In this document: positions 47,270 to 62,200 of the stretch, one piece after another | How positions within the stretch are numbered: position 1 is the first letter of the stretch | How the letters are laid out: each line of letters opens with the position of its first letter | Assembly (NCBI GenBank): GCA_947579665.1 | Contig: OX388350.1 | Span: 33,699,393-33,763,392 of the forward strand | Direction: 5' to 3' | Source: Sympetrum striolatum | Taxonomy: Eukaryota > Arthropoda > Insecta > Odonata > Libellulidae | Length of the DNA stretch: 64,000 bases | Made by a program: the position numbers and the translations under genes | The notes under the pieces: model-generated | The model's input: only the letters and a program-made list of their open reading frames with translations | Told to the model about the DNA's origin: nothing | The model's database searches: none

Positions 47270-50200
47270 TTTTTTTCCTCAATTTTGCCTTTATTTCCCA
47301 CATTTAAGCAAATTCTAAGCAAAAAAAGCAACGAAAACGGATAATTTTAGCGAAAATTCAATTTTTTTCCTCAATTTTGCCTTTATTTCCCACATTTAAT
47401 CAAATTCTAAGCGAAAAAAGCAACGAAAATGGATAATTTTAGCAAAAATTCAATTTTTTTCCTCAATTTTGCCTTTATTTCCCACATTTAAAAAAATTCT
47501 AAATGAAAAAAGCAACGAAAACGGATAATTTTAGCGAAAATTCAATTTTTTCCTTAATTTTGCCTTTATTTCCCACATTTAATCAAATTCTAAGCGAAAA
47601 AAGCAACGAAAACGGATAATTTTAGCAAAAATTCAATTTTTTCCTTAATTTTACCTTTATTTCCCACATTAAATAAAATTCTAAGCGAAAAAAGCAACGA
47701 AAAAGGATAATTTTAGCGAAAATTCTATTTTTTCCTCAATTTTGCCTTTATTTCCCACATTTAATCAAATTCTAAGCGAAAAAAGCAACGAAAACGGATA
47801 ATTTTAACGAAAATTCAATTTTTTTCCTCAATTTTGCCTTTATTTCCCACATTTAATCAAATTCTAAGCGAGAAAAGCAACGAAAACGGATAATTTTAGC
47901 GAAAATTCAATTTTTTTCTTCAATATTGCTTTTATTTCCCACATTTAATAAAATTCTAAGCAAAAAAAGCAACGAAAACGGATAATTTTAGAGAAAATTC
48001 AATTTTTTTCCTCAATTTTGCCATTATTTCCCACATTTAATCACATTATGAGCGAAAAAATCAACGTTAAACGGATAATTTTATTGATAATTCAATTTTT
48101 TTGTCAATTTTGCCTTTATTTCCCACATTTAATCAAATTCTAAGCGAAAAAAGCAACGAAAACGGATAATTTTAGTGAAAATTCAATTTTTTTCCTCAAT
48201 TTTGCCTTTATTTCCCACAATTAATCAAAATCTAAGCGAAAAAAGCAACGAAAACGGAAAAGTTTAGTGAAAATTCAATTTTTTTCCTCAATATTGCCTT
48301 TATTTCCCACATTTATGAAAATTCTAAGCGAAAAAAGCAACAAAAACGGTTAATTTTAAAGAAAATTCAATTTCCTTCCTCAATTATGACTTTATTTCCC
48401 ACATTTAAGTAATTTCTAAGCGAAAAAAACAACGAAAACGGATAATTGTAGCAAAAATTCAATTTTTTTCCTCAATTTTGCCTTTATTTCCCACATTTAA
48501 TCAAATTCTAAGCGAAAAAAGCAACGAAAACGGATAATTTTAGCGAAAATTCAATTTTTTCCTAAATTTTTTTTATATCCCACAATTAAAAAAATTCTAA
48601 ATGAAAAAAGCAACGAAAACAGATAATTTTAGCGAAAATTCAATTTTTTTCCTCAATTTTGCCTTTATTTCCCACATTTTATAAAATTCGTAGCGAAAAG
48701 AGCAAAGAAAACGGATAATTTTTGCGAAAATTCAATTTTTTTTCCTCAATTTTGCATTTATTTCCCACATTTAATCAAATTCTAAGCGAAAAAAGCAACG
48801 AAAGCGGATAATTTTAGCGAAAATTAATTTTTTTCCTCAATTTTGCCTTTAGTTCCCACATTTAATAAAATTCTAAGCGAATAAAGCAACGAAAACGGAT
48901 AATTTTAGCGAAAATTTATTTTTCCCCTCCGTTTTGCCTTTATTTCCCACATTTAATCCAATTCTAAAAGAAAAAAGCAACGAAAACGCATAATTTGAGC
49001 AAAAATTAAATTTTTTTCCTGAATTTTGCCTTTATTTCACACATTTAATCAAATTATGAGCAAAATAAGCAACGAAAACGGATAATTTTAGCGAAAATTC
49101 AATTTTTTTCCTCAATTTTGCCTTTATTTCCCTAATTTAATCAAATTATGAGCTAAAATAGCAACGAACACGGATAATTTTAGCGATAATTCAATTTTTT
49201 TTGTCAATTTTGCTTTTAATTCCCGCATTTAATCAAATTATAAGCGAAAAAAGCAACGAAAACGGATAATTTTAGCAAAAATTCAATTTTTTTTCTCAAT
49301 TTTGGCTTTATTTCCCACATTTAATCAAATTCTAAGCGAAAAAAGCAACGAAAACGAATAATTTTAGCGAAAACTTAATTTGTTTTCCTCAATTTTGCCT
49401 TTATTTCCCACATTTAATCAAATTCTAAGCGAAAAAAGCAACGAAAACGGATAATTTTAGCGAAAATTCTATTTTTTTCCTCAATTTTGCCTTTATTTCC
49501 CACATTTAATCAAATTCTATGCAAAAAAAGCAACAAAAACGGATAAATTTAGCGAAAACTCAATTTTTTTCCTCAATTTTACCTTTATTTCTTACATTTA
49601 ATGAAATTCTAAGCGAAAAATGCAACGAAAATGGATAATTTTAGCGAAAATTCAATTTTTTCCTCAATTTTGCCTTTATTTGCCACATTTTATAAAATTC
49701 TTAGCGAAAAGAGCAAAGAAAACGGATAATTTTAGCGAAAACTCAATTTTTTTCCTCAATTTTGCCATTATTTCCCACAATTAATCAAATTCTAATGGAA
49801 AAAAAGCAACGAAAACGGTTAAATTTAGCGAAAATTCAATTTTTTTCCTCAATTTTACCTTTATTTCTTACATTTAATGAAATTCTAAGCGAAAAATGCA
49901 ACGAAAATGGATAATTTTAGCGAAAATTCAATTTTTTCCTCAATTTTGCCTATATTTCCCACATTTTATAAAATTCTTAGCGAAAAAAGCAACGAAAACG
50001 GATAATTTTAGCGAAAATTCAGTTTTTTCCCTCAATTTTGCCTTTATTTCCCACAATTAATAAAATTCTAAGCGAAAAAAGCAACGAAAACGGATAATTT
50101 TAGCGAAAATTCAATTTTTTTCCTCAATTTACCATTATTTCCCACATTTAATCAAATTCTAAGCGAAAAAAGCAAAGAAAACGGATAATTTTAGCGAAAA

Positions 50201-53200
50201 TTTAATTTTTTTCCTCAATTTTTCCTTTATTTCCCACATTTTATAAAATTCTAAGCGAAAAAAGCAACGAAAACGGATAATTTTAGCGAAAATTCAGCTT
50301 TTTCCCTCAATTTTGCCTTTATTTCCCACATTTAAGCAAATTCTAAGCAAAAAAAGCAACGAAAACGGATAATTTTAGCGAAAATTCAATTTTTTTCCTC
50401 AATTTTGTTTTTTATTTCCAACATTTAATCAAATTCTAAGCGAAAAAAGCAACGAAAACGGATAATTTTAGCGAAAATTCAATTTTTTTCCTCAATTTTG
50501 CCTTTATTTCCCACATTTAATCAAATTCTAAGCGATAAAAGCAACGAAAACGGATAATTTTAGGGAAAACTCAATTTTTTTCCTAAATTTTACCTTTATT
50601 TTCCACATTTAATCAAATTCTAAGCGAAATAAGCAACGAAAACGGATAATTTTAGCGAAAATTCAATTTTTTTCCTCAATATTGCCTTTATTTCCCACAT
50701 TTATGAAAATTCTAAGCGAAAAAAGCAACGAAAACGGATAATTTTAGCGAAAATTCAATTTTTTTCCTCAATTTTGCCTTTATTTCCCACAATTAATAAA
50801 ATTCTAAGCGAAAAAAGCAACGAAAACGGATAATTTTAGCGAAAATTCAATTTTTTTCCTCAATTTACCATTATTTCCCACATTTAATCAAATTCTAAGC
50901 GAAAAAAGCAAAGAAAACGGATAATTTTAGCGAAAATTTAATTTTTTTCCTCAATTTTTCCTTTATTTCCCACATTTTATAAAATTCTAAGCGAAAAAAG
51001 CAACGAAAACGGATAATTTTAGCGAAAATTCAGTTTTTTCCCTCAATTTTGCCTTTATTTCCCACATTTAAGCAAATTCTAAGCAAAAAAAGCAACGAAA
51101 ACGGATAATTTTAGCGAAAATTCAATTTTTTTCCTCAATTTTGTTTTTTATTTCCCACATTTAATCAAATTCTAAGCGAAAAAAGCTTCGAAAACGGATA
51201 ATTTTAGATAAAATTCAATTTTTTTCCTCACTTTTGCGATAAATTCCCACATTTAATTACATTATGGGCGAAAAAATCAACGTTAAACGGATAATTTTAT
51301 TGATAATTCAATTTTTTTTGTCAATTTTGCCTTTATTTCCCACATTTAATCAAATTCTAAGCGAAAAAAGCAACGAAAACGGATAATTTTAGTGAAAATT
51401 CAATTTTTTTCCTCAATTTTCCTTTATTTCCCACATTTAATCAAATTCTAAGCGAAAAAAGCAACGAAAACGGAAAATTTTAGCGAAAATTCAATTTTTT
51501 TCCTCAATATTGCCTTTATTTCCCACATTTATGAAAATTCTAAGCGAAAAAAGCAACGAAAACGGATAATTTTAAAGAAAATTCAATTTCTTTCCACAAT
51601 TATGACTTTATTCCCCACATTTAAATAAATTCTAAGCAAAAAAAACAACGAAAACGGATAATTGTAGCAAAAATTCAATTTTTTTCCTCAATTTTGCCTT
51701 TATTTCCCACAATTAATAAATTTCTAAGCGAAAAAAGCAACGAAAACGGATAATTTTAGCGAAAATTCAATTTTTTTCCTCAATTTACCATTATTTCCCA
51801 CATTTAATCAAATTCTAAGCGAAAAAAGCAAAGAAAACGGATAATTTTAGCGAAAATTTAATTTTTTTCCTCAATTTTTCCTTTATTTCCCACATTTTAT
51901 AAAATTCTAAGCGAAAAAAGCAACTAAAACGGATAATTTTTGCGAAAATTCAGTTTTTTCCCTCAATTTTGCCTTTATTTCCCACATTTAAGCAAATTCT
52001 AAGCAAAAAAAGCATCGAAAACGGATAATTTTAGCGAAAATTCAATTTTTTTCCTCAATTTTGTTTTTTATTTCCGACATTTAATCAAATTCTAAGCGAA
52101 AAAAGCTTCGAAAACGGATAATTTTAGATAAAATTCAATTTTTTTCCTCACTTTTGCGATAAATTCGCACATTTAATTACATTATGGGCGAAAAAATCAA
52201 CGTTAAACGGATAATTTTATTGATAATTCAATTTTTTTTGTCAATTTTGCCTTTATTTCCCACATTTAATCAAATTCTAAGCGAAAAAAGCAACGAAAAC
52301 GGATAATTTTAGTGAAAATTCAATTTTTTTCCTCAATTTTCCTTTATTTCCCACTTTTAATCAAATTCTAAGCGAAAAAAGCAACGAAAACGGAAAATTT
52401 TAGCGAAAATTCAATTTTTTTCCTCAATATTGCCTTTATTTCCCACATTTATGAAAATTCTAAGCGAAAAAAGCAACGAAAACGGATAATTTTAAAGAAA
52501 ATTCAATTTCTTTCCTCAATTATGACTTTATTCCCCACATTTAAATAAATTCTAACCAAAAAAAACAACGAAAACGGATAATTGTAGCAAAAATTCAATT
52601 TTTTTCCTCAATTTTGCCTTTATTTCCCACAATTAATAAAATTCTAAGCGAAAAAAGCAACGAAAACGGATAATTTTAGCGAAAATTCAATTTTTTTCCT
52701 CAATTTACCCTTATTTCCCACATTTAATCAAATTCTAAGCGAAAAAAGCAAAGAAAACGGATAATTTTAGCGAAAATTTAATTTTTTACCTCAATTTTTC
52801 CTTTATTTCCCACATTTTATAAAATTCTAAGCGAAAAAAGCAACGAAAACGGATAATTTTAGCGAAAATTCAATTTTTTCCTCAATTTTGCATTTCTTTC
52901 TCACATTTATCCAAATTCTAAACGCAAAAAGAAACCAAAACGGATAATTTTTGCGAAAATTCATTTTTTTTTCTCAATTTTGCCTTTATTTCCCACATTT
53001 AATAAAATTCTAAGCGAAAAAAGCTTCGAAAACGGATAATTTTAGAGAAAATTCAATTTTTTTCCTCAATTTTGCCATTATTTCCCACATTTAATCACAT
53101 TATGTGCGAAAAAATCAACGTTAAACGGATAATTTTATTGATAATTCAATTTTTTTTGTCAATTTTGCCTTTATTTCCCACATTTAATCAAATTCTAAGC

Positions 53201-56200
53201 GAAAAAAGCAACGAAAACGGATAATTTTAGTGAAAATTCAATTTTTTTCCTCAATTTTCCTTTATTTCCCACATTTAATCAAAATCTAAGCGAAAAAAGC
53301 AACGAAAACGGAAAAGTTTAGCGAAAATTCAATTTTTTTCCTCAATATTGCCTTTATTTCCCACATTTATGAAAATTCTAATGAAAAAAGCAACGAAAAC
53401 GGATAATTTTAAAGAAAATTCAATTTGTTTCCTCAATTATGACTTTATTTCCCACATTTAAATAAATTCTAAGCGAAAAAAACAACGAAAACGGATAATT
53501 GTAGCAAAAATTTAATTTTTTTCCTCAATTTTGCCTTTATTTCCCACATTTAATCAAATTCTAAGCGAAAAAAGCAACGAAAACGGATAATTTTAGTGAA
53601 AATTCAATTTTTTTCCTCAATTTTGCCTTTATTTCCCACATTTAATCAAATTCTAAGCGATAAAAGCAACGAAAACGGATAATTGTAGCAAAAATTCAAT
53701 TTTTTTCCTCAATTTTGCCTTTATTTCCCACATTTAATCAAATTCTAAGCGAAAAAAGCAACGAAAATGGATAACTTTAGCGAAAATTCAATTTTTTTCC
53801 TCAATTTTGCCTTTATTTCCCACATTTAATCAAATTCTAAGCGAAATTAGCAACGAAAACGGATAATTTTACCGAAAATTCAATTTTTTTCCTCAATTTT
53901 GCCTTTTTTTCCCACATTTAATCAAATTCTAAGCGAAAAAAGCAACGAAAACGGATAATTTTATTGAAAATTCAATTTTTTTCCTCAATTTTGCCTTTAT
54001 TTCCCACATTTAATCAAAATCTAAGCGAAAAAAGCAACGAAAACGGAAAATTTTAGCGAAAATTCAATTTTTTTCCTCAATATTGCCTTTATTTTCCACA
54101 TTTATGAAAATTCTAAGCGAAAAAAGCAACGAAAACGGATAATTTTAAAGAAAATTCAATTTCTTTCCTCAATTATGACTTTATTTCCCACATTTAAATA
54201 AATTCTAAGCGAAAAAAAACAACGAAAACGGATAATTGTAGCAAAAATTCAATTTTTTTCCTCAATTTTGCCTTTATTTCCCACATTTAATCAAATTCTA
54301 AGCGAAAAAAGCAACGAAAACGGATAATTTTAGCGAAAATTCAATTTTTTTCCATAATTTTGCCTTTATTACCCACATTTAATCAAATTCTAAGCCGAAA
54401 AAGCAACGAAAATGGATAATTTTAGCAAAAATTCAATTTTTTTCCTCTATTTTGCCTTTATTTCCCACATTTAAAAAAATTCTAAATGAAAATAGCAACG
54501 AAAACGGATAATTTTAGCGAAAATTCAATTTTTTCCTCAATTTTGCATTTCTTTCTCACATTTATCCAAATTCTAAACGCAAAAAGAAACGAAAACGGAT
54601 AATTTTTGCGAAAATTCATTTTTTTTTCTCAATTTTGCCTTTATTTCCCACATTTAATAAAATTCTAAGCGAAAAAAGCTTCGAAAACGGATAATTTTAG
54701 ATAAAATTCAATTTTTTTCCTCACTTTTGGCATTATTTCCCACATTTAATTACATTATGTGCGAAAAATCAACGTTAAACGGATAATTTTATTGATAATT
54801 CAATTTTTTTGTCAATTTTGCCTTTATTTCCCACATTTAATCAAATTCTAAGCGAAAAAAGCAACGAAAACGGATAATTTTAGTGAAAATTCAATTTTTT
54901 TCCTAAATTTTCCTTTATTTCCCACATTTAATCAAATTCTAAGCGAAAAAAGCAACGAAAACGGAAAATTTTAGCGAAAATTCAATTTTTTTCCTCAATA
55001 TTGCCTTTATTTCCCACATTTATGAAAATTCTAAGCGAAAAAAGCAACGAAAACGGATAATTTTAAAGAAAATTCAATTTCTTTCCTCAATTATGACTTT
55101 ATTCCCCACATTTAAATAAATTCTAAGCGAAAAAAACAACGAAAACGGATAATTGTAGCAAAAATTCAATTTTTTTCCTCAATTTTGCCTTTATTTCCCA
55201 CATTTAATCAAATTCTAAGCGAAAAAAGCAACGAAAACGGATAATTTTAGCGAAAATTCAATTTTTTTCCTCAATTTTGCCTTTATTTCCCACATTTAAT
55301 AAAATTCTAAGCGAAAAAAGGAACGAAAACGGATAATTTTAGCGAAAATTCAATTTTTTTCCATAATTTTGCCTTTATTTCCAACATTTAATCAAATTCT
55401 AAGCCGAAAAAGAAACGAAAATGGATAATTTTAGCAAAAATTCAATTTTTTTCCTCAATTTTGCCTTTATTTCCCACATTTAAAAAAATTCTAAATGAAA
55501 AAAGCAGCGAAAACGGATAATTTTAGCGAAAATTCAATTTTTTCCTCAATTTTGCATTTCTTTCTCACATTTATCCAAATTCTAAACGCAAAAAGAAACC
55601 AAAAAGGATAATTTTTGCGAAAATTCATTTTTTTTTCTCAATTTTGCCTTTATTTCCCACATTTAATAAAACTCTAAGCGAAAAAAGCTTCGAAAACGGA
55701 TAATTTTAGAGAAAATTCAATTTTTTTCCTCAATTTTGTCATTATTTCCCACATTTAATCACATTATGTGCGAAAAAATCAACGTTAAACGGATAATTTT
55801 ATTGATAATTCAATTTTTTTTTGTCAATTTTGCCTTTATTTCCCACATTTAATCAAATTCTAAGCGAAAAAAGCAACGAAAACGGATAATTTTAGCGAAA
55901 ATTCAATTTTTTTCCTCAATTTTCCTTTATTTCCCACATTTAATCAAAATCTAAGCGAAAAAAGCAACGAAAACGGAAAAGTTTAGCGAAAATTCAATTT
56001 TTTTCCTCAATATTGCCTTTATTTCCCACATTTATGAAAATTCTAAGCGAAAAAAGCAACGAAAACGGATAATTTTAAAGAAAATTCAATTTCTTTCCTC
56101 AATTATGACTTTATTTCCCACATTTAAATAAATTCTAAGCGAAAAAAACAACGAAAACGGATAATTGTAGCAAAAATTTAATTTTTTTCCTCAATTTTGC

Positions 56201-59200
56201 CTTTATTTCCCACATTTAATCAAATTCTAAGCGAAAAAAGCAACGAAAACGGATAATTTTAGCGAAAATTCAATTTTTTTCCTCAATTTTGCCTTTATTT
56301 CCCACATTTAATCAAATTCTAAGCGATAAAAGTAAAGAAAACGGATAATTGTAGCAAAAATTCAATTTTTTTCCTCAATTTTGCCTTTATTTCCCACATT
56401 TAATCAAATTCTAAGCGAAAACAGCAACGAAAATGGATAATTTTAGCGAAAATTCAATTTTTTTCCTCAATTTTGCCTTTATTTCCCACATTTAATCAAA
56501 TTCTAAGCGAAATTAGCAACGAAAACGGATAATTTTACCGAAAATTCAATTTTTTTCCTCAATTTTGCCTTTTTTTCCCACATTTAATCAAATTCTAAGC
56601 AAAAAAAGCAACGAAAACGGATAATTTTATTGAAAATTCAATTTTTTTCCTCAATTTTGCCTTTATTTCCCACATTTAATCAAAATCTAAGCGAAAAAAG
56701 CAACGAAAACGGAAAATTTTAGCGAAAATTCAATTTTATTCCTCAATATTGCCTTTATTTCCCACATTTATGAAAATTCTAAGCGAAAAAAGCAACGAAA
56801 ACGGATAATTTTAAAGATAATTCAATTTCTTTCCTCAATTATGACTTTATTTCCCACATTTAAATAAATTCTAAGCGAAAAAAAACAACGAAAACGGATA
56901 ATTGTAGCAAAAATTCAATTTTTTTCCTCAATTTTGCCTTTATTTCCCACATTTAATCAAATTCTAAGCGAAAAAAGCAACGAAAACGGATAATTTTAGC
57001 GAAAATTCAATTTTTTTCAATAATTTTGCCTTTCTTTCCCACATTTAATCAAATTCTAAGCCGAAAAAGCAACGAAAATGGATAATTTTAGCAAAAATTC
57101 AATTTTTTTCCTCTATTTTGCCTTTATTTCCCACATTTAAAAAAATTCTAAATGAAAAAAGCAACGAAAACGGATAATTTTAGCGAAAATTCAATTTTTT
57201 CCTCAATTTTGCATTTCTTTCTCACATTTATCCAAATTCTAAACGCAAAAAGAAACGAAAACGGATAATTTTTGCGAAAATTCATTTTTTTTTCTCAATT
57301 TTGCCTTTATTTCCCACATTTAATAAAATTCTAAGCGAAAAAAGCTTCGAAAACGGATAATTTTAGATAAAATTCAATTTTTTTCCTCACTTTTGGCATT
57401 ATTTCCCACATTTAATTACATTATGTGCGAAAAAATCAACGTTAAACGGATAATTTTATTGATAATTCAATTTTTTTTGTCAATTTTGCCTTTATTTCCC
57501 ACATTTAATCAAATTCTAAGCGAAAAAAGCAACGAAAACGGATAATTTTAGTGAAAATTCAATTTTTTTCCTCAATTTTCCTTTATTTCCCACATTTAAT
57601 CAAATTCTAAGCGAAAAAAGCAACGAAAACGGAAAATTTTAGCGAAAATTCAATTTTTTTCCTCAATATTGCCTTTATTTCCCACATTTATGAAAATTCT
57701 AAGCGAAAAAAGCAACGAAAACGGATAATTTTAAAGAAAATTCAATTTCTTTCCTCAATTATGACTTTATTCCCCACATTTAAATAAATTCTAAGCGAAA
57801 AAAACAACGAAAACGGATAATTGTAGCAAAAATTCAATTTTTTTCCTCAATTTTGCCTTTATTTCCCACATTTAATCAAATTCTAAGCGAAAAAAGCAAC
57901 GAAAACGGATAATTTTAGCGAAAATTCAATTTTTTTCCTCAATTTTGCCTTTATTTCCCACATTTAACAAAATTCTAAGCGAAAAAAGGAACGAAAACGG
58001 ATAATTTTAGCGAAAATTCAATTTTTTTCCATAATTTTGCCTTTATTTCCCACATTTAATCAAATTCTAAGCCGAAAAAGAAACGAAAATGGATAATTTT
58101 AGCAAAAATTCAATTTTTTTCCTCAATTTTGCCTTTATTTCCCACATTTAAAAAAATTCTAAATGAAAAAAGCAACGAAAACGGATAATTTTAGCGAAAA
58201 TTCAATTTTTTCCTCAATTTTGCATTTCTTTCTCACATTTATCCAAATTCTAAACGCAAAAAGAAACCAAAACGGATAATTTTTGCGAAAATTCATTTTT
58301 TTTTCTCAATTTTGCCTTTATTTCCCACATTTAATAAAATTCTAAGCGAAAAAAGCTTCGAAAATGGATAATTTTAGCGAAAATTCAATTTTTTTCCTCA
58401 ATTTTGCCTTTATTTCCCACATTTAATCGAATTCTAAGCGAAATTAGCAACGAAAACGGATAATTTTAGCGAAAATTCAATTTTTTTCCTCAATTTTGCC
58501 TTTTTTTCCCACATTTAATCAAATTCTAAGCGAAAAAACCAACGAAAACGGATAATTTTAGTGAAAATTCAATTTTTTTCCTCAATTTTGCCTTTATTTC
58601 CCACATTTAATCAAATTCTAAGCGAAAACAGCAACGAAAATGGATAATTTTAGCGAAAATTCAATTTTTTTCCTCAATTTTGCCTTTATTTCCCACATTT
58701 AATCAAATTCTAAGCGAAATTAGCAACGAAAACGGATAATTTTACCGAAAATTCAATTTTTTTCCTCAATTTTGCCTTTTTTTCCCACATTTAATCAAAT
58801 TCTAAGCAAAAAAAGCAACGAAAACGGATAATTTTATTGAAAATTCAATTTTTTTCCTCAATTTTGCCTTTATTTCCCACATTTAATCAAAATCTAAGCG
58901 AAAAAAGCAACGAAAACGGAAAATTTTAGCGAAAATTCAATTTTATTCCTCAATATTGCCTTTATTTCCCACATTTATGAAAATTCTAAGCGAAAAAAGC
59001 AACGAAAACGGATAATTTTAAAGATAATTCAATTTCTTTCCTCAATTATGACTTTATTTCCCACATTTAAATAAATTCTAAGCGAAAAAAAACAACGAAA
59101 ACGGATAATTGTAGCAAAAATTCAATTTTTTTCCTCAATTTTGCCTTTATTTCCCACATTTAATCAAATTCTAAGCGAAAAAAGCAACGAAAACGGATAA

Positions 59201-62200
59201 TTTTAGCGAAAATTCAATTTTTTTCAATAATTTTGCCTTTCTTTCCCACATTTAATCAAATTCTAAGCCGAAAAAGCAACGAAAATGGATAATTTTAGCA
59301 AAAATTCAATTTTTTTCCTCTATTTTGCCTTTATTTCCCACATTTAAAAAAATTCTAAATGAAAAAAGCAACGAAAACGGATAATTTTAGCGAAAATTCA
59401 ATTTTTTCCTCAATTTTGCATTTCTTTCTCACATTTATCCAAATTCTAAACGCAAAAAGAAACGAAAACGGATAATTTTTGCGAAAATTCATTTTTTTTT
59501 CTCAATTTTGCCATTATTTCCCACATTTAATAAAATTCTAAGCGAAAAAAGCTTCGAAAACGGATAATTTTAGATAAAATTCAATTTTTTTCCTCACTTT
59601 TGGCATTATTTCCCACATTTAATTACATTATGTGCGAAAAAATCAACGTTAAACGGATAATTTTATTGATAATTCAATTTTTTTTGTCAATTTTGCCTTT
59701 ATTTCCCACATTTAATCAAATTCTAAGCGAAAAAAGCAACGAAAACGGATAATTTTAGTGAAAATTCAATTTTTTTCCTCAATTTTCCTTTATTTCCCAC
59801 ATTTAATCAAATTCTAAGCGAAAAAAGCAACGAAAACGGAAAATTTTAGCGAAAATTCAATTTTTTTCCTCAATATTGCCTTTATTTCCCACATTTATGA
59901 AAATTCTAAGCGAAAAAAGCAACGAAAACGGATAATTTTAAAGAAAATTCAATTTCTTTCCTCAATTATGACTTTATTCCCCACATTTAAATAAATTCTA
60001 AGCGAAAAAAACAACGAAAACGGATAATTGTAGCAAAAATTCAATTTTTTTCCTCAATTTTGCCTTTATTTCCCACATTTAATCAAATTCTAAGCGAAAA
60101 AAGCAACGAAAACGGATAATTTTAGCGAAAATTCAATTTTTTCCTCAATTTTGCCTTTATTTCCCACATTTAACAAAATTCTAAGCGAAAAAAGGAACGA
60201 AAACGGATAATTTTAGCGAAAATTCAATTTTTTTCCATAATTTTGCCTTTATTTCCCACATTTAATCAAATTCTAAGCCGAAAAAGAAACGAAAACGTAT
60301 AATTTTAGCAAAAATTCAATTTTTTTCCTCAATTTTGCCTTTATTTCCCACATTTAAAAAAATTCTAAATGAAAAAAGCAACGAAAACGGATAATTTTAG
60401 CGAAAATTCAATTTTTTCCTCAATTTTGCATTTCTTTCTCACATTTATCCAAATTCTAAACGCAAAAAGAAACCAAAACGGATAATTTTTGCGAAAATTC
60501 ATTTTTTTTCTCAATTTTGCCTTTATTTCCCACATTTAATAAAATTCTAAGCGAAAAAAGCTTCGAAAATGGATAATTTTAGCGAAAATTCAATTTTTTT
60601 CCTCAATTTTGCCTTTATTTCCCACATTTAATCAAATTCTAAGCGAAATTAGCAACGAAAACGGATAATTTTAGCGAAAATTCAATTTTTTCCTCAATTT
60701 TGCCTTTTTTTCCCACATTTAATCAAATTCTAAGCGAAAAAAACCAACGAAAACGGATAATTTTAGTGAAAATTCAATTTTTTTCCTCAATTTTGCCTTT
60801 ATTTCCCACATTTAATCAAAATCTAAGCGAAAAAAGCAACGAAAACGGAAAATTTTAGCGAAAATTCAATTTTTTTCCTCAATATTGCCTTTATTTCCCA
60901 CATTTATGAAAATTCTAAGCGAAAAAAGCAACGAAAACGGATCATTTTAAAGAAAATTTAATTTCTTTCCTCAATTATGACTTTATTTCCCACATTTAAA
61001 TAAATTCTAAGCGAAAAAAAACAACGAAAACGGATAATTGTAGCAAAAATTCAATTTTTTTCCTCAATTTTGCCTTTATTTCCCACATTTAATCAAATTC
61101 TAAGCGAAAAAAGCAACGAAAACGGATAATTTTAGCGAAAATTCAATTTTTTTCCTCAATTTTGCCTTTATTTCCCACATTTAATCAAATTCTAAGCGAA
61201 AAAAGCACCGAAAACGGATAATTTTAGCGAAAATTCAATTTTTTTCCATAATTTTGCCTTTATTTCCCACATTTAATCAAATTCTAAGCGAAAAAAGCAA
61301 CGAAAATGGATAATTTTATCAAAAATTCAATTTTTTTCCTCTATTTTGCCTTTATTTCCCACATTTAAAAAAATTCTAAATGAAAAAAGCAACGAAAATA
61401 GATAATTTTAGCGAAAATTTAATTTTTTTCCTCTATTTTGCCTTTATTTCCCACATTTAAAAAAAATTCTAAATGAAAAAAGCAACGAAAACGGATAATT
61501 TTTTCGAAAATTCAATTTTTTTCCTCAATTTTGCCATTATTTCCCACATTCAATCACATTATGAGCGAAAAAGCAACGTTTAATGGATAATTTTAGCGAT
61601 AATTCAATTTTTTTTGTTAATTTTGCCTTTATTTCGCACATTTAATCAAAATCTAAGCGAGAAAAGCAACGAAAACGGATAATTTTAGAGAAAATTCAAT
61701 TTTTTTCCTCAATTTTGCCATTATATCCCACATTTAATCACATTATGAGCGAAAAAATCAACGTTAAACGGATAATTTTAGCGAAAATTCAATTTTTTTC
61801 CTCAATTTTGCCTTTATTTCCCACATTTAATCAAATTCTAAGCGATAAAAGCATCGAAAACGGATAATTGTAGCAGGAATTCAATTTTTTTCCTCAATTT
61901 TGCCTTTATTTCCCACATTTAAAAAAAATTCTAAATGAAAAAAGCAACGAAAACGGATCATTTTAGCAAAAATTCAATTTTTTTTCCTCAATTTTGCATT
62001 TATTTCCCACATTTAATGAAATTCTAAGCGAAAAAAGCAACGAAAACGGATAATTTTAGCAAAAATTCGATTTTTTTCCTCAATTTTGCCTTTATTTCCC
62101 ACATTTAATAAAATTCTAAGCGAAAAAAGCAACGAAAATGGATAATTTTAGCGAAAATTCAATTTTTTTCCATAATTTTGCCTTTATTTCCCACATTTAA

